Source: Sinomonas sp. ASV486
GTDB lineage: Bacteria; Actinomycetota; Actinomycetes; Actinomycetales; Micrococcaceae
Direction: 5' to 3'
Assembly: GCF_030908215.1 (NCBI RefSeq)
Contig: NZ_JAVFJK010000002.1
Coordinates: forward strand, 62,001-126,000
Length of the DNA stretch: 64,000 bases
Shown here: positions 8,478 through 17,838 of the stretch, one piece after another
How positions within the stretch are numbered: the first letter of the stretch is position 1
Layout: each line of letters opens with the position of its first letter
Program-made: the position numbers and the translations under genes
The notes under the pieces: generated by a model
What the model was told of the DNA's origin: nothing
What the model saw: the letters and a program-made list of their open reading frames with translations, nothing else
Databases searched by the model: none

Positions 8478-11400
8478 TCAGCGCAGCACGATGTCCACGG
8501 GGTTCGCCTGCGACGCCGGATCCCCCGGACTGGAGGCTGTCCCGGCGGGCGGCCCCTCGATGAGGCCCGAACGGTTGGTCCGCTTGTCCCGCAGGATCTC
8601 GGTCACCGACCCGAGGTACCGCGAAAGGTCGATGACGTTCTCCGGGGCCGCGAGCAGGAGCTGGAAGCCGAACTCGTGCAGCGCCGCGATGCCCTGGCCG
8701 GCGAACTCCTCGGACGCGAGGACGAATGCCTCGTCCATCATGACCGTCCCGTAGCCCGTGAACCCGTGTTCCGCGATCCCGAGCTGGTAGCTCAGCGCGG
8801 CGGCCATGATGAAGGCCGTGAACCGCTGCCGCTCGCCGCCGGACATCGAGCCAGTGTCCGCGTGCACGAACACCTCGTCCCGCGGGCCCTCGGGGTTGCC
8901 GTTCCCGGCGTCTCGCGACACCCGGTGCTCCTTGCACGAGATGAACACGTGCGTGCGCGTGTCCAGGACGTCGGACCGCCAGCGCCGGTCCTCGGGCGTC
9001 TGGGACGAGAGCCGCTTCACGAGCGCCTCGAGCGTCTTGTACCGGACGGTGAGCTGGTCCGCGTCCTGCGAACTCTCGCCGGCAGTGCGAGGCGAGCCCG
9101 CGGCGTCGTGCGCGGTACTGGCCGCGCCCCCAGAGGCACCCGCAGAGGCACCTGCGGACGACGGCGCGTGGCGCGCTTTGAGCGCGGAGACGATCGCGTC
9201 CTTGAACTGCTTCGCGGACGCGGGGACGGTCTGCCTGATGTCGAGCTCGAGGAACGAGCCGTCGTGGAAGTCCACGCCCGCGAGGATCGAGTTGAGCGGC
9301 AGGATGCGGGCCGCGATGCCGCGGCGCTCCTCGTCGAGCAGGTGCAGGAGGGTCGAGAACGACTCGTGCGTGCGCTGGGCGAAGAATTCGCGGAACTGGG
9401 CCTCCTGTGCGGGCAGACCCTCGGAGACGATCTGGCGGTAGCGTGCCTCGAACGCGCTCGCCGCGCCGATCGCCGTCCCGTGGTCCGCCGAGACGGCCGA
9501 GCCCCAGTCCCGCTGGAACTGCTCGAAGATACGCGTGAGCCGCTCCGCGGCGGCCTGGGCGCGGCTCTCGGCCGCATGGACGCGGGCGCCGAGCCGCGCG
9601 TGCACCTCGGCCGCGATCCGCTCCAGGTCGTGCTGGTCCTCGGGCTCGCCGAACTCAGCGAACAGCGGGCTCAGCGTCCCGGCCGCGGCGGCCGACGGAG
9701 GCGCATCGGCGAGGCGGGTCCGGGCGGCCTCGAGGAGGCGATCGGCGGTCGAGAGCTGGGCGTCGAGCTGGCGGTACTCGCTCTGGAGCACCGCGGCGCC
9801 TTCGGTGGAGGCCTGATGCTCGGCGCGCGCCTCTTCGACCTTGGCGCGCAGCGGCTCGAGGTCGCTCTGGGCCGCGAGCGCGTCCTCGAGTCGGGCGCCA
9901 ATGCGGCGCAGCTCCTCCTCAGCTGCGCTCGAGGAGACCTCGTCCCAGGCACGCTCGTCCCGGGCCACGCGGCCCAGGGCCTCGAGCCGGCGCGACAGGC
10001 CCTGGTGCGAGTCCTCGCTCGCCTGCGCTGCCTCGGCGGCGGCCGTGAGCGAGGACTCGAGGTCGAGGATGCGCGCGGCGAGGAACTCGACCTTGGAGGC
10101 GTTGTCGAACCCGAGGACGTAGTCCCCGCGCGCCGCGAAGCGGTCGTCCTTCTCGACCGTGCCGCGGCCGCGCTTGACCACGCCGCCGAGGCTCAGGCCA
10201 CGTTCGAGGCCCGCAAGCTCTTCCGGGTCCTCGACGCACACGTAGGCGAAGTCCACGGCGATGCGCTCGCGGACGTAGCGGCCGGCGTCGGCATGCTCAC
10301 CGGAATCGAGGATGTCGAGCTTGGCCAAGAGGTCCCGCTCCCCCACTGCTTTGAGCGCGGGCCCGGCGCCCGGGACACGGGAGGAGAGGTCGACGGCGCG
10401 CACGGCGCCCCGCACCGGGTTCGCATCGAGCCAGCGGGTCACCGCCGCGAAGTGTTCGCCGGGCACAAGCAGGGTCGTGGCCAGCGAGCGCAGCGCCCGC
10501 TCTGCGGCCGGCCGCCAGCACTCCGCCTCCTCGGCCAGGTCGATGAGCTCACCGCCGAACGGCATCTCGTCCTCGGCAACGCCGAGCGCCTCGGCGATGG
10601 CTGCGCGGTTCTCAACGGCGTTCTGGGGCAGGAGGCTCTTGCTCTGGGACATCGCGACGAGCTCCTCGCGGGCCCGGGCGAGCTCGCGCTTCGCGGTCGC
10701 ATGTGCCTCAAAGGCATCGAAGCGGGCCTCCCGGAGCGCGTCCGCATCGCCCTCGAGCCGTGCGAGGGCCTCGGCGGCCTGCAGGTGGGCAGCCGCCCAC
10801 CCTTCGGCCGAGAACGGGACGTCGAGGCCGGCGTCGTGCATCCCCGCCTTCGCCGCCGCTTCGATCTCGCGGCGCAGGTGCAGGCCCATCGTCGCGTTGT
10901 CGCGGGCCTGCTCGAGGGTGGAGATCTGGTTGCCGCCGGCGCTGTTGTACTCGGCCTCGAGGGAACGCAGTTCGGTCGCGAGCGCATCGCGGCGGTGGCG
11001 CTCCGCGGAGAGCTCCTTGGCCTTGGCCTCCGCGCGCTGGCGGATGCCGGTGATGAGGCGTTCCTGGACGGCGACGGCGTGGGACTGCCGGACGGCGTCG
11101 AACGGCTCGTCGGCGAGTTCCCGGAGCCGTGCGGCCTCCGAAAGGGCGGCCTCGTACTCCTGGTTGAGCTGCGGGACCGGGGCGAGCTGGTCGCGCTGGA
11201 GCCGCACGTCCTCGAGCCGCTGCCGGATCGAGACGAGGTTTCCGAACTCCTCGACCACCTCGTCTGCGGCCGCGAGCGTGGCCGGCGGGTCGAGGACCTG
11301 GTCGCGGAAGAAGCTGTTGACGCTGCCGCCCAGGCCCTTGCCGGCCTGGATGACACGCAGGAGCGGGAGGGCCTGGTCGCTTGAGATGCCCAGAAGCCGG

Positions 11401-12005
11401 CGGAAGCGCTCGGCGAAGTTCTTGTGGACATCGAAGACCTGGGCATCGGGGAAGAGGTCCTCGAGCGCGGACCGTGTGAAGCGCCTGCTGTGTCCGGTGC
11501 CGGTGATGCCCTCGACCGCCGCGATGTCGAGCGGGACCGAGTCGATGAGGTAGAACCGGCCCAGACTCGACTCCGTGCCGTTCTTGGGCAGGTCGAAGAG
11601 GGCCGTGAGCGTGTACGAGGTACCCGCGGCGTTGCTATAGGTGAGGGCGATGGCGCTCCAGGTTGCCCCGGGCCGCTGGAAGGCGCTCGCCTGGCCCTCG
11701 CCGACGGCAACGTCGCCGACCTTGCCGCGCATGTACGTGTACGTGGTGCGGCGGTCCTCGCTGTGGCCCGTGCGCGCCGCGGCCGCCTCGTTCGAGCGGG
11801 GGCGGGCGTCGAAGACCCGGGCGATCGCGTCGAACAGCGTCGACTTGCCCACGCCCGAGTTTCCCGTGAGCATCGTGCCCGCGCGGTCCACGTGCATCGT
11901 GTGGGCACCGTGGAACGTGCCCCAGTTGACCACCTGAACGAGGGCAAGGCGGTACTGGCCCGGGTTGATGTCCGTGCCGAGCGGGAGCATGGCCGCGACG
12001 CTCAC
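8478..12005 (-). CDS. jetC: JetC / MksB: SMC-like ATPase of a Wadjet/MksBEF-type complex
   Basis: The 1175-aa SMC-type protein has Walker [10 protein letters not shown] at residues 48-56, long Ala/Glu/Arg-rich coiled-coil arms, a central hinge region, the ABC signature SGGERQRF at about 1055 and Walker [10 protein letters not shown] at about 1085. In Wadjet type I, JetC is the DNA-translocating motor that loads with JetA (kleisin) and JetB. GTG 12003-12005 overlaps the jetB stop by 4 bases (GTGA), implying translational coupling. After its stop there are only 186 bases before the LCP gene, so no jetD follows. A Gly/Ala/Ser-rich segment near residues 945-975 is low complexity. Confidence 0.9.
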   Translation of the reverse strand: MSVAAMLPLGTDINPGQYRLALVQVVNWGTFHGAHTMHVDRAGTMLTGNSGVGKSTLFDAIARVFDARPRSNEAAAARTGHSEDRRTTYTYMRGKVGDVAVGEGQASAFQRPGATWSAIALTYSNAAGTSYTLTALFDLPKNGTESSLGRFYLIDSVPLDIAAVEGITGTGHSRRFTRSALEDLFPDAQVFDVHKNFAERFRRLLGISSDQALPLLRVIQAGKGLGGSVNSFFRDQVLDPPATLAAADEVVEEFGNLVSIRQRLEDVRLQRDQLAPVPQLNQEYEAALSEAARLRELADEPFDAVRQSHAVAVQERLITGIRQRAEAKAKELSAERHRRDALATELRSLEAEYNSAGGNQISTLEQARDNATMGLHLRREIEAAAKAGMHDAGLDVPFSAEGWAAAHLQAAEALARLEGDADALREARFDAFEAHATAKRELARAREELVAMSQSKSLLPQNAVENRAAIAEALGVAEDEMPFGGELIDLAEEAECWRPAAERALRSLATTLLVPGEHFAAVTRWLDANPVRGAVRAVDLSSRVPGAGPALKAVGERDLLAKLDILDSGEHADAGRYVRERIAVDFAYVCVEDPEELAGLERGLSLGGVVKRGRGTVEKDDRFAARGDYVLGFDNASKVEFLAARILDLESSLTAAAEAAQASEDSHQGLSRRLEALGRVARDERAWDEVSSSAAEEELRRIGARLEDALAAQSDLEPLRAKVEEARAEHQASTEGAAVLQSEYRQLDAQLSTADRLLEAARTRLADAPPSAAAAGTLSPLFAEFGEPEDQHDLERIAAEVHARLGARVHAAESRAQAAAERLTRIFEQFQRDWGSAVSADHGTAIGAASAFEARYRQIVSEGLPAQEAQFREFFAQRTHESFSTLLHLLDEERRGIAARILPLNSILAGVDFHDGSFLELDIRQTVPASAKQFKDAIVSALKARHAPSSAGASAGASGGAASTAHDAAGSPRTAGESSQDADQLTVRYKTLEALVKRLSSQTPEDRRWRSDVLDTRTHVFISCKEHRVSRDAGNGNPEGPRDEVFVHADTGSMSGGERQRFTAFIMAAALSYQLGIAEHGFTGYGTVMMDEAFVLASEEFAGQGIAALHEFGFQLLLAAPENVIDLSRYLGSVTEILRDKRTNRSGLIEGPPAGTASSPGDPASQANPVDIVLR

Positions 12006-12859
12006 AGGGAGGCCTCCTGCTCCTCGTCGCCGAGGTCACCCCCAGTGAGCCCGACGTCACCCCCGGTGAGCCCGAGGTCACCCCCTGTGCCCTCGAGATC
12101 GGGGGCTTCGAGGTCGTCCGACCCGTCCACGTCGTCGGCGCCGTCGACCTCCAAGGCGAGCTGGCCGGCGTCGTGCGCGAGGCTGCCATCCCGCACCGGC
12201 CCGGCGGCAGCGACCGCCTCGAGATGACGCGTCACGTCGCCGATGTTCTCGAACGGGAGCGCGAGCGGGAGGGCGTTGGAGATGAGGTAGACATCGTCGA
12301 GGGCGGTGGGGATGAGGAGGCGCCGGGCCTGGAGCTTGGCGACGGCGCGGTTCACGGTATCGGCGTCGCGGAGCGCGTCCTGCTGCTCTGCGGGCTGATA
12401 GTGGGCGACGACGTCCGCGAGCTCCTCGAGCGTGACCGTCGGCTCGGTCTGGGCGGTGGAATGCCGGTCCAGGAGGAGGCGAAGGCGGAGCAGGAGGATG
12501 GTCTCGACCCGGCTCAGGGCGCGCTGCTGGCGCAGGACCGTGGCGCGGGATGCCGTCCCTAGCAGCTCGGGGTCGACGGGACGCAGGACGGCGATCTTCC
12601 GCTCGCGGTCGACCGCCAGCCGGAGGAACAGCTCGGACAGGCGCGAGCGGAGCACGTCCTGGTGGTCCAGGAGCGTGGTCCAGGCCTTCTCGTCGCGGCC
12701 GCCGTCGAGGTAGGGGCCCTTGAGGAGGCGGACGAGGACTTGGCGAACTCTGAGCGGGAGGATGCCGGTGTCGCCGTCGTACAGCGCGGCACCGGGGGTG
12801 ACCTCGGCGTCAGACGGGGTGACTTCGGTGCCGCTAGGGGTGACCTCGGTGGGGTGCAT
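12002..12859 (-). CDS. jetB: JetB / MksE: DUF4194 subunit
   Basis: The 285-aa protein has a winged-helix core of the DUF4194 (MksE/JetB) type ([55 protein letters not shown]). It bridges kleisin and SMC heads in MukBEF-like complexes. Both ends carry extra repeat-derived segments: EVTP-x3 repeats at the N-terminus and GGDLG-x2 repeats at the C-terminus, each from 21-bp tandem units. Its ATG follows the jetA TAG stop with no gap, and its stop overlaps jetC, so the three genes form one operon. Confidence 0.86.
   Translation of the reverse strand: MHPTEVTPSGTEVTPSDAEVTPGAALYDGDTGILPLRVRQVLVRLLKGPYLDGGRDEKAWTTLLDHQDVLRSRLSELFLRLAVDRERKIAVLRPVDPELLGTASRATVLRQQRALSRVETILLLRLRLLLDRHSTAQTEPTVTLEELADVVAHYQPAEQQDALRDADTVNRAVAKLQARRLLIPTALDDVYLISNALPLALPFENIGDVTRHLEAVAAAGPVRDGSLAHDAGQLALEVDGADDVDGSDDLEAPDLEGTGGDLGLTGGDVGLTGGDLGDEEQEASL
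12031..12093. repeat. 21-bp tandem repeat, three units, within jetB 3' end
   Basis: Three consecutive 21-bp units start at 12031, 12052 and 12073, each built around GAGGTCACCCCC or GACGTCACCCCC on the plus strand. Read in the jetB direction they encode [14 protein letters not shown]-type heptads just before the C-terminus. The same core occurs in three other tandem arrays in this window (12795-12857, 30534-30617, 31557-31619). Confidence 0.8.
12795..12857. repeat. 21-bp tandem repeat, three units, within jetB 5' end
   Basis: Units start at 12795, 12816 and 12837, each beginning GGGGTGACCTCGG or GGGGTGACTTCGG on the plus strand and ending at the jetB start codon. In jetB they encode [14 protein letters not shown] and AEVTPG. 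The orientation relative to the gene is opposite to the array at its 3' end, so the same DNA unit is read in both directions within one gene. Confidence 0.8.
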
Positions 12860-14347
12860 CTAGTTCTCCTGCTCGCGGGGAGGGCGGGTGTCGCGCGGTT
12901 GGCGGGTCACCGTCGCGTTGGGGACGAACGCACGACGGCGCGTCCCGTCCACCTGCTCGAAATCCAGCAGTGCCCACGAGGCACGGTCAAAGGACACGCC
13001 CGACTGGAGGAGATGCCCGAGCAGCGCGCGGATCGAGTTGATGTGCTGTTCTTCGGCAGGCATCTGATGCCAGATGTCGGAGAGCGCGGCATGACCGTCG
13101 CCGGCCTCGAGAGCGACGGCGACCGCCTCCCGGAGCGTCGCTGCCCGCGCCTTCGCGGTGCGCGCCGAGCGGGCCCGCTCCTCGCGGCCAAAACTGAGCG
13201 GCTCGGCAAGCCGTGGCGGCGGAGCGAGCTCATCGGGGTCGAACAGCTTGACCATGCACAGCGACTCGAACTCGGCGCCGAACAGCTCCGGCGCGGGCGC
13301 GAACCCGGACTCCTCGCGGGCGTACGGCAGCCGGCGCACGGCCTGCTCGGCGTGACGTATGGCGTCCCGGAGTCGAACGGACTGGCGGTAGTCGTCGCTC
13401 TGGACGTAGGTGTTGAGGCTCTCCGAGAGCTTGCCGTAGATGCGCTGGATCTGGGCGTTGGCCTCGCGCAGCTCGGCAACGAGGCTGCGGAGCGTCTCGC
13501 GCTCCTCGTGGTCGAGGCCGTCCGCGAAATCGCGCGCGAGCACCTCCGAGATCGCGGCGCGGAAGCGCAGCTGCTGCTCGGGGTCGTCCAGGAAGGCCGT
13601 GAACGAGCGGAACGTCCGGCCTTCGCTCGAATCGCGCAGCCGCCTGTCAGCCTCGAGGACCTGGGCCATGGTGGCCCCCTTGGTGAGGGACTCCTCGATG
13701 ATCTGGTTCCGCAGCTGGCCCACCGAGTCCTCGATGCGGTCCCGCATGCGTTTGAAGTCCGCGGGCACCCCGCCCGCGAGGTCCAGGATGTTCTCCGCGG
13801 CCTCGAGCGCGGTGTCGTCGTCGAGGCCGCCGCTCTGCTCCCCGGCGCGCAGGGCCCGCACCAGCTCGAGCCGCTCCTCGATCTCCGCCTCGAGCGACTC
13901 GATGCGCGCGGTCGTGTCCGGGTTGGTCTCGCGCGCGAGCTTCTCGACGTCGTTGAGGAGGGTGCCCAGCCGCGACCCGGTGAGCGTGGAGCGCTCCGAC
14001 GAGAGGGAGTCGAGGAACGCGAGCACGCGCGCCGCAGCCTCGGTGAGCTCGTACACAATCCGCCCACCCTGGGACCTGCGGGCGAGGAAACGACGGCGCG
14101 TCCAGTCATCCGCGACGGCGCGTCCGCCCGCGGTGCCGGCCGTCGGGGCGGCGCCCAGCGCGGCGTCGTGCGTCCTGAGGTCGCTGAGGAAGGTGTCGAG
14201 CTCCTCATGGAACGTCTCGAGCTCCACTTGGGGCCTGTTGCGCGTGAACGCGATCTGCAGCGCGGCGATCGTCCAGGGCGCCGACCGGGTGAGAGCCCAC
14301 GCAGGTCCGCGGTGGAGAGCCTCCAGGTCCGCGAGCCGGGTTGCCAT
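12860..14347 (-). CDS. jetA: JetA / MksF: DUF3375 kleisin-like subunit
   Basis: About 495 aa of DUF3375. It opens MATRLADLEALHRGPAWALTRS and continues with FTRNRPQVELETFHEELDTFLSDL, the typical family N-terminus. Long helical segments and the C-terminal winged helix (HINSIRALLGHLLQSGVSFDRA) follow. DUF3375 is the kleisin of Wadjet type I/MksBEF complexes. I start at ATG 14345-14347, where the family alignment begins. The frame stays open upstream to 14704, but that stretch contains an 84-bp duplication, a palindrome and atypical codons including TTA, and it reads as leader DNA. No good ribosome site is visible, so the start is the weakest part of the call. Confidence 0.84.
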   Translation of the reverse strand: MATRLADLEALHRGPAWALTRSAPWTIAALQIAFTRNRPQVELETFHEELDTFLSDLRTHDAALGAAPTAGTAGGRAVADDWTRRRFLARRSQGGRIVYELTEAAARVLAFLDSLSSERSTLTGSRLGTLLNDVEKLARETNPDTTARIESLEAEIEERLELVRALRAGEQSGGLDDDTALEAAENILDLAGGVPADFKRMRDRIEDSVGQLRNQIIEESLTKGATMAQVLEADRRLRDSSEGRTFRSFTAFLDDPEQQLRFRAAISEVLARDFADGLDHEERETLRSLVAELREANAQIQRIYGKLSESLNTYVQSDDYRQSVRLRDAIRHAEQAVRRLPYAREESGFAPAPELFGAEFESLCMVKLFDPDELAPPPRLAEPLSFGREERARSARTAKARAATLREAVAVALEAGDGHAALSDIWHQMPAEEQHINSIRALLGHLLQSGVSFDRASWALLDFEQVDGTRRRAFVPNATVTRQPRDTRPPREQEN

Positions 14348-14398
14348 GGACGACGACGGGGTCCCCGCCGCAGCGGGCCGCCTGCCGGGAGTCCGGGG

Positions 14399-14560
14399 TG
14401 CTCGGGCGGACGGCGTCGCGGCGGCAAACGCGGTGTGCCCCGGGCGCGCACCGATCACGGGGACGTCGGGCTCTGGGACCGATGCTCGGGCGGACGGCGT
14501 CGCGGTCGCTAACGCGATGTGCCCCGGGCGCGCACCGATCACGGGGACGTCGGGCTCTGG
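14399..14560. repeat. 84-bp tandem direct repeat upstream of jetA
   Basis: Two near-identical copies, each opening TGCTCGGGCGGACGGCGTCG, begin at 14399 and 14483 (period 84 bp) and stay matched to about 14560 with a handful of differences. If translated in the jetA frame they give two copies of a 28-residue segment containing EPDVPVIGARPGH. The period of exactly 28 codons would keep an extended jetA frame open, but lack of family homology and the atypical codons argue for leader DNA. Confidence 0.75.
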
Positions 14561-14631
14561 GGTCGCTTCTGGCACGGCTACCCAGTCTAGCGACGTCCTC
14601 GACCGCACCAGCTCGAGCGCTAGTCCGGGAT

Positions 14632-14697
14632 GGCTGTTCTCTTCTGAGATGGCCGTTCTCGACCCGTCGAGAACGGCCACGCGGAAAGAGAACAGCC
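14632..14697. repeat. Nested inverted repeat between jetA and the AbiEi-like gene
   Basis: Outer arms GGCTGTTCTCTT (14632-14643) and AAGAGAACAGCC (14686-14697) enclose a perfect 13-bp inner hairpin, GGCCGTTCTCGAC (14651-14663) and its complement (14666-14678). Inner and outer arms share GGCYGTTCTC, so the motif is present four times. It lies 22 bases past the stop of the AbiEi-like gene and about 285 bases before the chosen jetA start. It may be a terminator for the former, a regulatory site for the latter, or a small repeat element. Confidence 0.7.
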
Positions 14698-14719
14698 ACT
14701 TCACCGATGCTCGTCCCCA

Positions 14720-15685
14720 TCAGGCTGCACCCGCCTGAGCGCGCCGAAGCATCGCCTCCCCTTCGGGTCCGGCCGAGGCGATGAGTTTCGTGATGCGTGC
14801 CTCGAGCACGGTCGGCTGGAAGAGATCCCGCCACTCGAGCCGGAGGAAGAGCCAGCCGTCCTCCATGAGGGCCTTCTCGCGTTGGCGCTCGCGGAAGATG
14901 ACGTCGTCGGTCGGCGCGAAGTCGAAGTACTTGTTCCTGCCGTCCATTTCGATGCCACGGCGGACGGCTGGCCACCCTGCATCGACCCGATGCCTGCCAT
15001 ACCGGGTCTCGACCCGAATCTGCTGCTGGGGCCTGGGGAACGGCATACCGGCAAGAAGGTAGTTGAGAAGGCTCTCTGCTGCCGACTCGCTCAGGCCGGA
15101 GCCCAGGTCCAGCGCCCGGCGCGCCGTGAGCACGCCTCGTCGTCCCGAAGCCGTCTCCACCAGCTCGCGCAGGACGTCCGGCTCGGCGCCAAGGCGAAGC
15201 CCGTGGTCCACGACGATCTGGGCCTGCCCCGGACGAAGCACACGGGCCGAGTCCACGATCGTCCGTTCGAGGGACGTCACCGGGAGGCCTCCGACGAATC
15301 CGCGCTGCTCTGGCGGCACCTCCCCTCGATGGATGACGACATCCTCACGCCGCCGCCCTCGGGCCACGGCAGTTGGGGCCATGACATGAACAAGGGCATC
15401 CGGATTCCAGAGATCGATGCCGTATGCGCGGGCGGCGCTCAGGTGGGAGTAAAGGAATCCAGGCCTCCCGCGCCGCGAGTGATAGGGGTAGTGCGCCGCG
15501 AGGACGGCAAGGTGCTGGTCTTCCTCGGAGAGGCACTCCCATGCCTTCGCCTCGTAGTACGCGCCATAGGAAATGCGCAGGAGAGCGCCGGATGACACAA
15601 GCCGAGCCGGGGCCCGACTGGATCCAAGGCGGGCTGCAATATCGCTCGCGAGCCAAGGTCCAGGGTGCGGCAGCGGGAAGGACAT
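14720..15685 (-). CDS. AbiEi-like / DUF559-type protein, function unknown
   Basis: The 321-aa protein has an N-terminal winged-helix-like segment (SDIAARLGSSRAPARLVSSGALLRISYGAYY) as in AbiEi-type antitoxins. A middle region with GLPVTSLERTIVDSARVL follows. The C-terminal restriction-endonuclease-like DUF559 (Vsr-like) pattern is RRGIEMDGRNKYFDF then FRERQREKALMEDGWLFLRLEWRDL. Such solitary proteins are common in actinobacteria and have no settled role. No partner AbiEii-type toxin gene is adjacent. It is transcribed toward jetABC on the same strand. Confidence 0.6.
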   Translation of the reverse strand: MSFPLPHPGPWLASDIAARLGSSRAPARLVSSGALLRISYGAYYEAKAWECLSEEDQHLAVLAAHYPYHSRRGRPGFLYSHLSAARAYGIDLWNPDALVHVMAPTAVARGRRREDVVIHRGEVPPEQRGFVGGLPVTSLERTIVDSARVLRPGQAQIVVDHGLRLGAEPDVLRELVETASGRRGVLTARRALDLGSGLSESAAESLLNYLLAGMPFPRPQQQIRVETRYGRHRVDAGWPAVRRGIEMDGRNKYFDFAPTDDVIFRERQREKALMEDGWLFLRLEWRDLFQPTVLEARITKLIASAGPEGEAMLRRAQAGAA

Positions 15686-16017
15686 GGGTCTAGGCTCGCG
15701 CGCGAATCGACCGGGGCGAAAGGTGAAGACGGGCGCATGTGGACAACGCGCCGTCGTACGCGAGGTCCAGGAGCCACCGTCCAGGAGTCGCTGCGGAGGA
15801 CAAGCGGTTCTCCGATGGGAACACAGCCAGGGAACCCTCCCCGCCGCTCCCCCGTTGAAGTCCCAGAGGCTGCTTCGGCCCGCCGGGGTTCAGAACTGTC
15901 GGGCCACCACGACATAATGACCGTGGCTGGTCTCGGGGGGAACCGCTCCTCGGGCTGCGCAGCCTACAGATTTGCCGCCCGGCACCCCGGGCCTGAACGA
16001 GGAGCTCTGCGCCCCAC
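15686..16017. other. Intergenic region with possible promoter for the first Ter cluster
   Basis: This gap of about 330 bases separates the divergent AbiEi-like gene and the DUF475 gene. I see no convincing coding frame. A TTCAGA...CATAAT pair near 15890-15919 could be a weak -35/-10 promoter reading rightwards; GAGGAG near 16000 is a poor ribosome site for the GTG at 16018. Confidence 0.3.
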
Positions 16018-17127
16018 GTGTTTGTAAGAACCTTCGGATGGTCGTTCGGGGTGAGCGCCGTCGCGCTCGTTGCGGCCTTCCTCTACGGGGGCCCGCAGGC
16101 CCTCTTCCTCGCGCTCGTCCTCGGCGTCCTCGAGGTGAGCCTGAGCTTTGACAACGCGGTCGTGAACGCCCGCATCCTCGAGCGGATGAACCCCTTCTGG
16201 CAGAAGATGTTCCTCACCGTGGGCATCGTCATCGCCGTGTTCGGCATGCGCGTGCTCTTCCCACTCCTGATCGTGGGGCTCACCGCCAAGCTCAACCCCG
16301 TCGAGGCCGTCCAGCTCGCCCTCGCCAAGGGCCCCATCAACGAGCCGGGCACGTACGCGTACGTGCTCCACCACGCCCACCCGCAGATCGCTGCCTTCGG
16401 CGGCATCTTCCTGCTCATGATCTTCCTCGACTTCTTCTTCGAGGAGCGCGAGATCAAGTGGCTGCACTGGTTCGAGATCCCGCTGGCCAAAGTCGGCAGG
16501 ATGAACGGCGCCTCGCTCGTGGTCGGCTTGTTCGCCCTCGCCCTCATCGGCCTGCTCAGCGGCTCAGAGCTTCAGGGCCCGGTGCTTATGTCCGGAATCT
16601 TCGGCATGGTCACCTACTTCCTCGTCCAAGGCCTCGGGGAGCTCTTCGACACCGACGTGAGCGGCGAGATCGATGCAGACGACATTCCCGCGATGGCGGG
16701 CGGCACGCATGGCAAGGGTCCCGGCAAGGCAGTCTTGGTCGCGGGGAAGGCCGCGTTCATGCTGTTCCTCTACCTCGAGGTCATCGACGCGTCGTTCTCG
16801 TTCGACGGCGTCATCGGCGCCTTCGCGATCACGTCCGATCCGATCATCATCGCCCTCGGCCTCGGCCTCATCGGCGCGATGTTCGTCCGCTCGCTCACCG
16901 TGTACCTCGTCCGCCAGGGCACGCTCGACGAGTTCGAGTACCTCGACCACGGCGCCCACTGGGCCATCGGCGCGCTCGCCGTCATCCTCCTCATCACGAT
17001 CGGCGTGGAGGTCAGCGAGATCGTCACCGGCCTGATAGGCGTGCTGTTCATCGGCGCCGCCTTCCTGGCCTCGATCCGGAGGAACAAGCAAAGGGCATCA
17101 GAGCCCGAGCCCGCACACACCACGTAA
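16018..17127 (+). CDS. DUF475/TerC-like integral membrane protein
   Basis: The 369-aa protein has about nine hydrophobic helices. The TerC-superfamily acidic membrane motifs are repeated: LGVLEVSLSFDNAVVNA near residue 40 and FLYLEVIDASFSFDGVIGAF near residue 250. A cytoplasmic acidic loop contains FDTDVSGEIDADDIPA. TerC-like proteins are thought to handle metal ions (Mn/Ca) and act with TerD and TelA in Ter stress systems. It starts the plus-strand run DUF475-TerD-TerD-TerD-TelA, with a 63-base gap to the first terD. Confidence 0.84.
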   Translation: MFVRTFGWSFGVSAVALVAAFLYGGPQALFLALVLGVLEVSLSFDNAVVNARILERMNPFWQKMFLTVGIVIAVFGMRVLFPLLIVGLTAKLNPVEAVQLALAKGPINEPGTYAYVLHHAHPQIAAFGGIFLLMIFLDFFFEEREIKWLHWFEIPLAKVGRMNGASLVVGLFALALIGLLSGSELQGPVLMSGIFGMVTYFLVQGLGELFDTDVSGEIDADDIPAMAGGTHGKGPGKAVLVAGKAAFMLFLYLEVIDASFSFDGVIGAFAITSDPIIIALGLGLIGAMFVRSLTVYLVRQGTLDEFEYLDHGAHWAIGALAVILLITIGVEVSEIVTGLIGVLFIGAAFLASIRRNKQRASEPEPAHTT

Positions 17128-17190
17128 TCGGGCCCGACCAACCGCACCGTATCAACCGCACCCTGTAGAGACGAACGTAAGGAGCACACT

Positions 17191-17796
17191 GTGGGACTGA
17201 GCTTGCAGAAGGGCCAGGGACTCTCCCTGACCAAGAAGGACGGCTCGAGCATGGCCCAGGTCCGCCTGGGCCTCGGCTGGGACGCCGTCGAGCAGCCCCG
17301 CAAGGGCTTCCTGGGCGGCCTCTTCGGCGGGGGCGCCACGGAGATCGACCTGGATGCCTCGGCCATCCTGTACAACGCAGGCGGCCAGGCCCTCGACACC
17401 GTGTTCTTCAACCAGCTCACGAGCAAGGACGGGTCGATCCGGCACACCGGGGACAACCTGACCGGCGCGGGGGACGGCGACGACGAGACCATCATGGTCA
17501 ACCTGCCGAGCGTGAACGGAGCCGTACAGCACATCGTCTTCGTCATCACGAGCTACTCGCAGCAGACGTTCAACCAGATCAAGAACGCGTTCTGCCGCGT
17601 CATCGACGATTCCGCAGGCGGCAGCCCGGAAGTGGCCCGCTACACGCTGACCGACCAGGGCCCGTACACGGCCATGATCATGGCCAAGCTCTCCCGCGAG
17701 GGTGCAGGCTGGAAGTTCACAGCCATCGGCCAGCCGGCCAACGGCCGCACGGTCGGCGATCTCGTGGCCCCCGCAACGGCCGTCCTGGCCCAATAG
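17191..17796 (+). CDS. terD: TerD-family protein with Gly-rich insertion
   Basis: The 201-aa TerD domain has EIDLDAS at 51-57 and DGSIRHTGDN followed by GDGDDE at about 80-99, the acidic residues that bind Ca2+ in TerD/TerE. TerD proteins are cytosolic calcium-binding parts of the tellurite/stress Ter system. It differs from its two neighbours by an insertion, RKGFLGGLFGGG, before the first Ca motif, and is the most divergent of the three. AAGGAG lies 6 bases before GTG 17191. Confidence 0.92.
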   Translation: MGLSLQKGQGLSLTKKDGSSMAQVRLGLGWDAVEQPRKGFLGGLFGGGATEIDLDASAILYNAGGQALDTVFFNQLTSKDGSIRHTGDNLTGAGDGDDETIMVNLPSVNGAVQHIVFVITSYSQQTFNQIKNAFCRVIDDSAGGSPEVARYTLTDQGPYTAMIMAKLSREGAGWKFTAIGQPANGRTVGDLVAPATAVLAQ

Positions 17797-17838
17797 CGAC
17801 CTGACGTTCGAACAATCTCACCCGCAGCAAGGAGCATC

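Noticed and set aside
8373-11384. A 1003-codon open frame on the plus strand opposite jetC
   Set aside because: It is the antisense of a clearly homologous SMC-like gene; long antisense frames are expected at this GC content, and its composition is Arg/Gly/Glu-rich without domain motifs.
15686-16017. Small open frames in the gap before the DUF475 gene
   Set aside because: They overlap in several frames, lack ribosome sites and show no family pattern.
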